Assembly: GCA_947002045.1 (NCBI GenBank)
Contig: CAMQJB010000052.1
Span: forward strand, 1 to 13,843
Direction of reading: 5' to 3'
From: an uncultured Collinsella sp.
Lineage (GTDB): Bacteria > Actinomycetota > Coriobacteriia > Coriobacteriales > Coriobacteriaceae
DNA: 13,843 nucleotides
Shown here: piece after piece, positions 1-5,705 of the stretch
How the letters are laid out: each line of letters starts with the position of its first letter
Numbering within the stretch: position 1 is the stretch's first letter
Translations under genes and position numbers: made by a program
Notes under the pieces: generated by a model
Told to the model about the DNA's origin: nothing
Database searches by the model: none
The model's input: only the letters and a program-made list of their open reading frames with translations

Positions 1-73
1 TCGTTAGCTCAGTTGGTAGAGCAGGGGACTCTTAATCCCAAGGTCCAGGGTTCGAACCCCTGACGGCCCACCA
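1..73 (+). tRNA. tRNA-Lys (anticodon CTT), missing first three bases
   Basis: The sequence folds as a tRNA whose first three bases lie before the window. The visible acceptor strand TCGT pairs with ACGG of the 3' strand ACGGCCC (64-69 plus the preceding base), so the missing bases should be GGG. The D arm has TAGCTC and GAGC around AGTTGGTA. The anticodon loop CTCTTAA gives anticodon CTT, which reads AAG lysine codons. The T arm has the usual GGTTCGAACC core. The discriminator is A70 and CCA is encoded at 71-73. The anticodon stem carries one non-pair at its base. A terminator follows immediately, so this is the last gene of its transcript. Confidence 0.95.
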
Positions 74-81
74 AAGCATGT

Positions 82-113
82 AAGACGGTCAACGAAAGTT
101 GGCCGTCTTTTTT
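82..113 (+). terminator. Rho-independent terminator after tRNA-Lys
   Basis: Arms 82-93 and 98-109 pair over 12 positions with one G-T pair, closing a GAAA tetraloop at 94-97. A run of T follows to 113. It starts nine bases after the encoded CCA, as expected for termination of the tRNA transcript. Confidence 0.9.
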
Positions 114-151
114 GTTGACCTCACATGGGGTCGAACCCGTCGGGGCGCGAA

Positions 152-228
152 GCTGAGGAAATGCGTAAGCATTTACCAGCGCAGCGCGCAAGGCGCAAAG
201 CGCCGCAGCGGCCGCCTGCGCAGCAGGC
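152..228. repeat. Cluster of three short perfect hairpins
   Basis: Three small inverted repeats lie one after another. AAATGC/GCATTT (159-174) has a GTAA loop and is extended outward imperfectly to 152-180. GGCGC/GCGCC (192-204) has an AAA loop. GCCTGC/GCAGGC (214-228) has a GCA loop. There is no coding frame with gene-like content. The cluster occupies the place where a second tRNA body would sit. It could be a palindromic intergenic element, but no copy number can be judged here. Confidence 0.5.
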
Positions 229-257
229 TGACCCCCTGACGGCCCACCAAAGCATAT

Positions 258-291
258 AAAAGCGACTGGCTTCGGCTGGTCGCTTTTTTTT
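258..291 (+). terminator. Rho-independent terminator with UUCG tetraloop
   Basis: Arms 258-270 and 275-287 pair over 13 positions, including two G-T pairs, around a C(TTCG)G tetraloop at 271-274. A T tract covers 284-291. It sits at the same place in the second flank unit as the terminator at 82-113 does in the first, although the stem sequence is different. Confidence 0.85.
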
Positions 292-344
292 GACCTTTCA
301 TTGGGTCGAACCCGAAAGGGCGCGGAGCCGCGAAGTCTGCACCG

Positions 345-417
345 TGATTCCCTTAGGGAAAACACGGCAAAAGCCCCGTAAGCGTGTTCTCCTTAAGGGA
401 ATCATGCTTACGGGGCT
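345..417. repeat. Two interlocked inverted repeats
   Basis: Arm A (345-365) matches the reverse complement of A' (383-403) at 19 of 21 positions. Arm B (372-383) is perfectly complementary to B' (406-417). The order A-B-A'-B' means the two helices interlock, as in a pseudoknot, or exclude one another. Each A arm also contains its own small palindrome. The block lies between the convergent tRNA and flavoprotein genes. Confidence 0.7.
369..417 (-). terminator. Probable terminator of the flavoprotein gene
   Basis: Read on the minus strand, a perfect 12-bp stem (417-406 with 383-372) encloses a 22-base loop and is followed by TTTT at 372-369. It lies about 47 bp past the flavoprotein stop codon. 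The long loop and short T tract make it weaker than the other terminators in the window. The loop is itself complementary to sequence further downstream. Confidence 0.5.
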
Positions 418-463
418 CGATGCATGTTGAGAAATTGTGATCAAACTCAAAGTGAGAATCGAC

Positions 464-1990
464 TTAGTCCGCTCGATAGTGCGAACCCAGGCTGTCGGTG
501 CGCTTGCGTATGGCTTTGACCATCTCCGTTGCCAGCTGAATCTGCGATTGCAGGCGGGCGAGGGCTGCGATCTCGCTGTCATTGGCATGTGGCTTGCTCA
601 GCGCCATGGCCTTGTCTTGCAGGCTTTCAAGCTCTTGCATCGCCTTGGATAGACCCGCTTCGGTCCTGTTGATCATGCAGTAGGCGCTCATTGTGTGCTT
701 GAGGCAGCGGGTTAGGCGCTCGGCGACTGCTGTAGCGATGCCATGCTCGGGGAGGGCGACATCCACCGGTGCGTCAGCCTCGGGAGCGTCCAGTGCTGCT
801 CGAGCCGCTGATGCGCCCGCAATGCGCCCGAATACGATGCCATTGGCGCTCGACAGCCCTCCGATGCGGTCGGCGCCGTGCATGCCGCCTGTTGCCTCGC
901 CACAGGCGTAGAGGCCCTCAACGCCCGTGTACGCGGTCCTGTCGATCTTGATGCCGCCGTTGGCCGCGTGGGCATACATCGCCACACGCATCTCGTCGCT
1001 CGGAGCGATACCATGCTCGTCTTGTAGCCAAGTGGCAAATGTCTGCACGAACTCGGGGACATTCTCTCGCGGGAAGTCGTAGTGGAGCGCCAGACCTTCG
1101 GCACCCGCTTGATCGACAGCAAGATCGATGGCGCGGGAAGCTAAGCGCGAAGTGAAGGGGCCATATCCTGAGCGTTGCTCAAGCAGATCGTCTAACTTTT
1201 CGTTGGCAATGTCGACCGGTTGGTCAAACGTGACGTAGCGCCAGGTCTTTTCGTTAAAGACCAGGTTGCGCTTAGGTTCAATGAAACCGGGCATCATCTG
1301 CATGAACTCTATATTAGTAAGCGATGCACCGTGCGCCAGCGCGATGGCCTGCGAGGAGCTGAGTACATCGGCCGAAGTGAGGCTGCGTTCGAACAGACCG
1401 CCCGTGCCGCCCGCAGCGATGACGGTGGCCTTTGCTGTAAAGGTCACGATGCGCTCGTCTGTTTGGTTGTAGAGCACGGCGCCGGTAATCTTTTCGGTTG
1501 TGCTTTCAACAAGGTCTATAAGCTCGTGTCGGGGGAGCAGACGAATGCCAAGAGACTTGATCTGGGCCGCACACGCGTCTTCAAGAGGCTTTCGGGTCAG
1601 GCCGCGCCAATTGCGCGTCTTATGGTCAAAACAGGGGATAAATTGCTTTTGTTGGGCGCTCTCGGCGCTTTGCGGGCGCTGGAGTTCTACGCCCAGATCC
1701 TGTTCGAGCCAGTCAATCGCTTGGGGGATACCGTGGACAAACGTCTGGACGAGCGTGGGGTCGGCAACGCCGCCGCCGACGGCCTGGATGGTGTCGATAA
1801 GGTCCTGTTCGTCGTCTTCGTCGACGGGCCCAATAAGCCCGAGGCCCCAGGTGCCCGGGAAGAAGCTCGATCCGCTCATGGTCTTGCCGGCGCTTGCGAT
1901 GGCAACAGTCGCACCCGCGCTTGCTGCTTCTATGGCGGCGCAAAGGCCAGCGATGCCCGATCCGATTACCAGTACATCAGTTGATTCCAT
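464..1990 (-). CDS. FAD-dependent oxidoreductase, fumarate reductase/L-aspartate oxidase superfamily
   Basis: The 508-residue product begins with a dinucleotide-binding motif, GSGIAG at 10-15, followed by an acidic-small helix, typical of FAD-binding flavoproteins. A second FAD contact, YACGEATGGMHG, lies at 361-372. The start ATG at 1990 is preceded by an AAAGGA ribosome site; a longer upstream reading lacks this and places the FAD motif too far in. Compared with fumarate reductase and NadB, three active-site residues seem present: R286 (LASRAID), H341 (AHAANGGI) and R375 (ADRIGG). The histidine of the family motif FxQxHP is replaced by M233 (EFMQMMP). The C-terminal helical region ends HYRAD, like the family's arginine-histidine tail. 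There is no signal peptide, haem domain or FMN-binding domain. No nadA/nadC or frdB lies nearby, so the substrate is unknown. It is transcribed alone. Confidence 0.8.
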   Translation of the reverse strand: MESTDVLVIGSGIAGLCAAIEAASAGATVAIASAGKTMSGSSFFPGTWGLGLIGPVDEDDEQDLIDTIQAVGGGVADPTLVQTFVHGIPQAIDWLEQDLGVELQRPQSAESAQQKQFIPCFDHKTRNWRGLTRKPLEDACAAQIKSLGIRLLPRHELIDLVESTTEKITGAVLYNQTDERIVTFTAKATVIAAGGTGGLFERSLTSADVLSSSQAIALAHGASLTNIEFMQMMPGFIEPKRNLVFNEKTWRYVTFDQPVDIANEKLDDLLEQRSGYGPFTSRLASRAIDLAVDQAGAEGLALHYDFPRENVPEFVQTFATWLQDEHGIAPSDEMRVAMYAHAANGGIKIDRTAYTGVEGLYACGEATGGMHGADRIGGLSSANGIVFGRIAGASAARAALDAPEADAPVDVALPEHGIATAVAERLTRCLKHTMSAYCMINRTEAGLSKAMQELESLQDKAMALSKPHANDSEIAALARLQSQIQLATEMVKAIRKRTDSLGSHYRAD

Positions 1991-2030
1991 GGGATTCCTT
2001 TCTCGTTCGCGCATTGTCGCACGGGAGATT

Positions 2031-2068
2031 GGCAAAGGTATCGCAAAGATGGGATAAATCGGCAAAGG
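2031..2068. repeat. Repeated GGCAAAGG motif upstream of the flavoprotein gene
   Basis: GGCAAAGG occurs at 2031-2038 and again at 2061-2068, exactly 30 bp apart, with a third GCAAAG at 2043-2048. The cluster lies 40-80 bp before the flavoprotein start codon, where an activator or repressor site could lie. Apart from this and the terminator at 2173-2206, I see no clear promoter or gene in 1991-2241. Confidence 0.3.
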
Positions 2069-2172
2069 GCGAATATGGCACGTGGACGTTAGGGGCGCTT
2101 GGCGGCTCCTTCTCCTCACACTTCATGTTCCATCAGAACTGATATATCGGCTCTCGAACGCTTTGTGGCGAC

Positions 2173-2206
2173 AAAAAAGGGCCACTACCCGGGTGGGTAG
2201 CGGCCC
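2173..2206 (-). terminator. Rho-independent terminator after the GGGtGRT gene
   Basis: Arms 2179-2190 and 2195-2206 pair over 12 positions with one mismatch around a 4-base loop. On the minus strand the stem is followed by six T (2178-2173). It lies 35 bp past the stop codon of the GGGtGRT gene and closes the two-gene unit. Confidence 0.88.
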
Positions 2207-2241
2207 TAAAGCTCAACTACATGAGCATCGCGCGGGCGCGA

Positions 2242-3246
2242 TTAGGCCTTGAGGGCCTCCTCGACGGCGACAGCGCAGGCAACGGTGGCACCGACCATGG
2301 GGTTGTTGCCCATGCCGATGAGACCCATCATGTCGACGTGCGCAGGCACGGAGGAAGAACCGGCGAACTGGGCGTCGGAGTGCATACGGCCCATGGTGTC
2401 GGTCATGCCGTAAGAGGCAGGGCCGGCGCCCATGTTGTCCGGGTGCAGGGTACGGCCAGTGCCGCCACCAGAAGCGACGGAGAAGTACTTCTTGCCAGCC
2501 TCGAGGCGCTCCTTCTTGTAGGTGCCAGCGACGGGGTGCTGGAAGCGCGTGGGGTTGGTGGAGTTACCGGTGATCGAGATGTCGACGTTCTCGTGCCACA
2601 TGATGGCAACGCCCTCGCGGACGTCGTCGGCGCCGTAGCAGTTGACGGCGGCGCGGGGACCATCGGAGTAGGGGATGGTCTCGACGACCTTGAGCTCGCC
2701 CGTGAAGTAGTCGAACTGGGTCTTCACGTAGGTGAAGCCGTTGATGCGGGCGATGATCTGAGCGGCGTCCTTGCCCAGACCGTTGAGGATAACGCGCAGC
2801 GGCTTCTTGCGAGCCTTGTTGGCGTTCAGAGCCAGGCCGATAGCGCCCTCAGCGGCAGCGAAGGACTCGTGGCCAGCCAGGAAGGCGAAGCACTCGGTGT
2901 CGTCGGAGAGCAGCATGGCGCCCAGGTTGCCGTGGCCCAGACCGACCTTGCGGTCCTCGGCGACGGAGCCGGGAACGGTGAAGGCCTGGATGCCCTCGCC
3001 GATGATGGCAGCAGCCTCAGAAGCGGACTTGGCGCCACGCTTGACAGCGAGAGCGCAGCCGAGGGTGTAGGCCCACTCGGCGTTCTGGAAGGCGATGGAC
3101 TGGGTGTTGTTGACGATCTCACGCGGGTTGAAGCCCTTGTCGGTGCAGATCTGCAGAGCTTCCTCGAGGGAGGCGATGCCGTTGTCGGCGAGGCACTTGT
3201 TGATCTTGTCAGCGCGGCGCTCGTAACCTTCGAACGTAACAGTCAT
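2242..3246 (-). CDS. GGGtGRT protein (PF14057-type), function unknown
   Basis: The 334-residue product carries the family's name motif GGGTGRT at 260-266. Other strongly patterned stretches are VGLGHGNLGAML (101-112), FLAGHESFAAAEG (122-134) and, near the end, GLIGMGNNPMVGAT (308-321), all glycine-rich and suggestive of a cofactor or nucleotide-binding fold. Cysteines occur at 18, 34, 64, 119, 203 and 324. There is no signal peptide or membrane segment, so it should be cytoplasmic. It starts 18 bp after the NifU-like gene with a strong AGGGAGGG ribosome site, and the two must be co-transcribed. The family occurs mainly in anaerobes and is known to accompany a NifU-like protein, which suggests a role connected with Fe-S clusters; its biochemistry is not established. 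Family identity is confident, function is not. Confidence 0.9.
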   Translation of the reverse strand: MTVTFEGYERRADKINKCLADNGIASLEEALQICTDKGFNPREIVNNTQSIAFQNAEWAYTLGCALAVKRGAKSASEAAAIIGEGIQAFTVPGSVAEDRKVGLGHGNLGAMLLSDDTECFAFLAGHESFAAAEGAIGLALNANKARKKPLRVILNGLGKDAAQIIARINGFTYVKTQFDYFTGELKVVETIPYSDGPRAAVNCYGADDVREGVAIMWHENVDISITGNSTNPTRFQHPVAGTYKKERLEAGKKYFSVASGGGTGRTLHPDNMGAGPASYGMTDTMGRMHSDAQFAGSSSVPAHVDMMGLIGMGNNPMVGATVACAVAVEEALKA

Positions 3247-3264
3247 AGTTATTTCCCTCCCTTT

Positions 3265-3999
3265 CTACTCGTGAACCGGGAACACGCTGGCGACGGAGTG
3301 AGTCTCCTCGTCGGTGCGCGGGTCGATGTACTTGGCAGCGTTCTCCCACTGACCATAGTGGCCCATAGCGCCAGCGATGGCCTCCTCGGGGGTCTTGCCG
3401 GCCTTGACGGCGTCGGTGAACTTGCCGAGGTTCAGGAACTCGAACGCGATGATCTCGTTCTTGTCGTTGAGAGCCATGCGGGTGACGTAGCCCTGAGCGA
3501 GCTCGAGGTAACGAGCGCCCTTGGCCTTGGTGCCGAACATGGTGCCGACCTGGGAGCGAAGGCCCTTGCCGAGGTCGTCGAGGGAGGCGCCCACGGGCAG
3601 GCCGCCCTCGGAGAACGCGGTCTGGCTGCGGCCGTAAACGATCTGCAGGAAGATCTCGCGCATAGCAACGTTGATGGCGTCGCAGACGAGGTCGGTGTTG
3701 AGGGCCTCGAGGATGGTCTTACCGGGAAGGATCTCGGAAGCCATGGCGGCAGAGTGGGTCATGCCCGAGCAGCCGATGGTCTCAACGAGGGCCTCCTCGA
3801 TGATGCCGTCCTTGACATTCAGCGTGAGCTTGCAGGCGCCCTGCTGAGGTGCGCACCAACCCACACCGTGCGTAAGACCGGAGATGTCGGAAATCTCCTT
3901 AGCCTGGACCCACTTGCCCTCCTCGGGGATGGGTGCGGGGCCGTGGTATGCACCCTTGGCAACGGGGCACATGTTCTCCACTTCCTGTGAGTACTGCAT
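3265..3999 (-). CDS. NifU-like iron-sulfur cluster assembly scaffold protein
   Basis: The 244-residue product resembles the NifU/IscU N-terminal domain. The stretch 56-91 runs CKLTLNVKDGIIEEA and then ETIGCSGMTHSAAMAS, matching the IscU core in which a conserved cysteine sits in a GC-G/S-A segment. Cysteines are at 11, 49, 56, 77 and 106; C56, C77 and C106 are candidate cluster ligands, but the alignment of C106 with the third IscU cysteine is uncertain. The protein is about twice the length of IscU; residues 120-244 form an added domain without recognisable motif. The start at 3999 has a GAGGAG ribosome site; an upstream extension lacks family likeness. It is the first gene of a unit with the GGGtGRT protein. 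The distance from suf and the separate promoter suggest a dedicated client or cluster-handling role rather than general assembly. Confidence 0.85.
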   Translation of the reverse strand: MQYSQEVENMCPVAKGAYHGPAPIPEEGKWVQAKEISDISGLTHGVGWCAPQQGACKLTLNVKDGIIEEALVETIGCSGMTHSAAMASEILPGKTILEALNTDLVCDAINVAMREIFLQIVYGRSQTAFSEGGLPVGASLDDLGKGLRSQVGTMFGTKAKGARYLELAQGYVTRMALNDKNEIIAFEFLNLGKFTDAVKAGKTPEEAIAGAMGHYGQWENAAKYIDPRTDEETHSVASVFPVHE

Positions 4000-4393
4000 G
4001 CCTCTCCTCTCTATCGTGTTGGCGTCCCGTCTGGGGGTCGTGGCTGGCGATTGCCGGGCGACCCTTCGAAAGGGACATGACATGCAGCCCCTATAATACC
4101 GCGAAATGCACGGAATATTCGGTGAACGGCTCAGTTTTCGTAGCGAGAAGCGCGGAACTTTCAATTGAAACGATTTAACTAAACTGTTTATGGTTGTGCG
4201 GTCCGTTGAAGGGGCTCGGTTGTGGTCAAGCTTTTGGCAAGGCTGCGTTGCCTGACCTGTGGCTATGTTGCCGTTTGCCGTCGGTTTGCCGCCTTTTACC
4301 GTCGACGGGTGCCATTTTACGTGTTTGTTTTGATAGCGCGTTTCAATCGTGGTGTATTGGAAGGCGCAAGTTGATCCTGCTAAAGGGGGTGCC
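4000..4393. other. Intergenic region with repeated TTTRCCG motif, no gene seen
   Basis: This 394-bp gap separates the divergent nifU-like and transposase-like genes and is more AT-rich than its surroundings. It contains the presumed nifU promoter near 4093 and, at 4267-4301, four copies of a (G/T)TT(G/A)CCG motif starting at 4267, 4274, 4285 and 4295. The last three are one helical turn apart. Open frames here lack gene-like content or a ribosome site. TTGAAA at 4165 could be a plus-strand -35, but no convincing -10 follows. Confidence 0.4.
4093..4121 (-). promoter_or_regulatory. Possible promoter of the nifU-like/GGGtGRT unit
   Basis: On the minus strand TATTAT (4098-4093) lies about 95 bp before the NifU-like start codon. 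The sequence 17 bp upstream (CGAATA, 4121-4116) is a poor -35 match. A CCCTT-CGA-AAGGG inverted repeat (4062-4074) and a GGGACAT motif (4072-4078) lie just downstream in the presumed leader. Confidence 0.3.
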
Positions 4394-5194
4394 GTGCAGC
4401 GCGTTTGGAGAACGGTCACCGGCTTTTACCATGTTTCGGCCCGTGGCACCGGAAAACAGATCATCTTTGAGACCGATGAAGACCGGGGTGATTTTTTGGA
4501 GCTGATGCGCGACTGCTGCCGCGATGCCGGCGTGACAGTCGTGGCGTGGTGTCTCATGAATGACTACGTGGATCTGGTGCTTTTGGATTACGAGGACGAA
4601 ATGAGCGCAGCCATGCAGCGGCTACTGTTGACGTATGCTCGTCGGTTCAATAAGCGCACTGGGCGCGCGGGCTGCCTGTTTCGCGAACGTTTTGAGCGCC
4701 GCTCGCTCGATACCGACTGGCAGGTGATGGAGGCTATTCGCTCCGTACATGCCGATCCGCAGGAGGCGGGTATTGCTCTGATCGAGCGCTATCCATGGAG
4801 CAGCTTTGCCGAGTATCTACGGGCCTATGACAACGATATGACGAGGGGATTTTCCGACCCTTCTTGCGTGTTTGATCTTTTTGGTTCTGCCAAGGCCTTT
4901 ATCGCCTATTCGTTTTCGACGCCCGACAGCCGCGAGCCGGCGATGCCCGATCTGGAAGAGACGGAGTGGGAGCGGCACGCCTTTGCCGAAAAGTTGGCGA
5001 AGGGGCTCGGGGTTCCGCTCCACGGGGTTAAAGCCGCACCGTCGGCGCGGCGCAACATCGTTATTCTTGGCTTGCACGATGCCGGTTTTACGGTGCGTCA
5101 GATTGAGCGATATACGGGGATTGGCAAAAGTACCGTTTCTCGCATTGTGCGCGCTTATGCGCAGGTGGACGCGCAGGCCGAGGGCTCGAAATAA
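4394..5194 (+). CDS. Y1/IS200-like transposase-domain protein with HTH, catalytic residues lost
   Basis: From a GTG start the product has 266 residues. The start is chosen for its ribosome site, AAAGGGGG five bases upstream; another GTG at 4349 would add 15 residues but has no such site. Residues 11-125 follow the Y1_Tnp (REP-associated/IS200-like) pattern: YHVSARG at 12-18, IF and D-D-R at 23-31, WCLMNDYVDLVLL at 52-64, GCLFRERF at 93-100 and SVHADPQEAG at 117-126. In active members the middle segment reads NHVHL and the later one RYIHLNP. Here the two HUH histidines are Y58 and D60, and the likely tyrosine position is S117. Residues 219-253 form a helix-turn-helix (AGFTVRQIERYTGIGKSTVS). 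No terminal inverted repeats, target duplications or hairpin REP pairs flank it. It is probably a domesticated DNA-binding protein rather than a mobile element; its target is unknown. Confidence 0.75.
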   Translation: MQRVWRTVTGFYHVSARGTGKQIIFETDEDRGDFLELMRDCCRDAGVTVVAWCLMNDYVDLVLLDYEDEMSAAMQRLLLTYARRFNKRTGRAGCLFRERFERRSLDTDWQVMEAIRSVHADPQEAGIALIERYPWSSFAEYLRAYDNDMTRGFSDPSCVFDLFGSAKAFIAYSFSTPDSREPAMPDLEETEWERHAFAEKLAKGLGVPLHGVKAAPSARRNIVILGLHDAGFTVRQIERYTGIGKSTVSRIVRAYAQVDAQAEGSK

Positions 5195-5200
5195 GGCCAG

Positions 5201-5242
5201 AAAAGAAAATGGCCGAATCGCGAAAGTTAAGCGATTCGGCCA
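5201..5242 (-). terminator. Terminator of the suf operon
   Basis: Perfect 12-bp arms (5210-5221 and 5231-5242) enclose a 9-base loop. On the minus strand the stem runs into TTTTCTTTT (5209-5201 region). It lies 28 bp beyond the sufU stop. On the plus strand, after the transposase-like gene, no T tract follows, so termination in that direction would be weaker. Confidence 0.85.
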
Positions 5243-5270
5243 ACTGAATTCTTCAGATTTGAGACAACTA

Positions 5271-5705
5271 TTACTGATTATTTTGTCCCGTGAGCATGCC
5301 GTCGAGGGTGCGCCAGGCGAGCTCGGCGCACTTGACGCGGGCGGGCATGTGCGAGATGTCCTGGAGCTGGGCGGCCTCGTCCAAGTCTTCCAGGTCTTCC
5401 TCGGAAAGCTGCTCGCCGCGAATCATGGCGAGGAAAAGCTCTGCCAGACGACGCGCCTCCTCGACCGTCTCGCCGATGATGAGGTCGGCCATGATGTCGG
5501 CGCTGGCCTGGCTGATGGCGCAGCCGTGGCCAGTAAAGGATGCCTCCTCGATCACGTTGTTCTCGACACGCAGCTGCAGGGTGAGCTCGTCGCCGCAGCT
5601 TGGGTTAATGCCTTCGTGCTCGTGCGTGGGGGCATCCATCTCGTACTTGTAGTCGGGGTGCGAGTTGTGCTCCATAAACGTGGTGGAGGTGTACAGATTA
5701 CCCAT
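5271..5705 (-). CDS. sufU: SufU, sulfur acceptor/scaffold of the SUF system
   Basis: The 144-residue product has the SufU pattern: NPSCGD at 34-39, GHGCAIS at 59-65 and RVKCAELAW at 123-131. C37, D39, C62 and C126 match the zinc and sulfur-acceptor ligands known from Bacillus SufU. The insert between the second and third cysteines typical of SufU, as opposed to IscU, is present. It takes persulfide sulfur from SufS for transfer to SufBCD. The ATG at 5705 overlaps the end of sufS by 8 bp and has GGAG upstream. It is the last gene of the operon, followed by the terminator at 5201-5242. No sufE, sufA or sufT is visible. Confidence 0.95.
   Translation of the reverse strand: MGNLYTSTTFMEHNSHPDYKYEMDAPTHEHEGINPSCGDELTLQLRVENNVIEEASFTGHGCAISQASADIMADLIIGETVEEARRLAELFLAMIRGEQLSEEDLEDLDEAAQLQDISHMPARVKCAELAWRTLDGMLTGQNNQ

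Larger units (their letters stand above)
57..324 (+). repeat. Two diverged tandem copies of the tRNA 3' tail and flank
   Basis: A 23-bp stretch holding the end of the tRNA T stem, the acceptor 3' strand, CCA and AAAGCAT (57-79) recurs perfectly at 233-255. The flanks are also parallel at an offset of about 175: each copy is followed by a terminator hairpin, then TTGACCT (115-121 and 290-296), then GGGTCGAACCCG (128-139 and 303-314), then GGGCGCG (143-149 and 318-324). The second copy lacks a tRNA body. Possible explanations are a duplication that later lost its tRNA, or an integration/excision scar at the tRNA 3' end. No integrase is visible in the window. Confidence 0.75.

Noticed and set aside
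57..255. 23-bp direct repeat as attL/attR of an integrated element
   Set aside because: Only about 150 bp lie between the copies, with no integrase or cargo; at most it is a scar.
9..365. Minus-strand open frame of 118 codons across the tRNA and its flank
   Set aside because: Its end (GFEPWTLGLRVPCSTN) is the antisense translation of the tRNA, a well-known spurious protein type.
1220..1984. Plus-strand open frame of 254 codons
   Set aside because: Antisense to the flavoprotein gene, without motifs.
2221..3990. Plus-strand open frame of 589 codons
   Set aside because: It is antisense to the GGGtGRT and NifU-like genes, arises from their GC-rich codon positions, and has a low-complexity V/G/D/L/A composition.
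4349..4393. Upstream GTG start for the transposase-like gene
   Set aside because: No ribosome site precedes it, whereas the GTG at 4394 has AAAGGGGG at good spacing and fits the family start.
4394..5194. Complete insertion sequence around the transposase-like gene
   Set aside because: No terminal repeats, target duplications or subterminal hairpins found, and the catalytic residues are missing.
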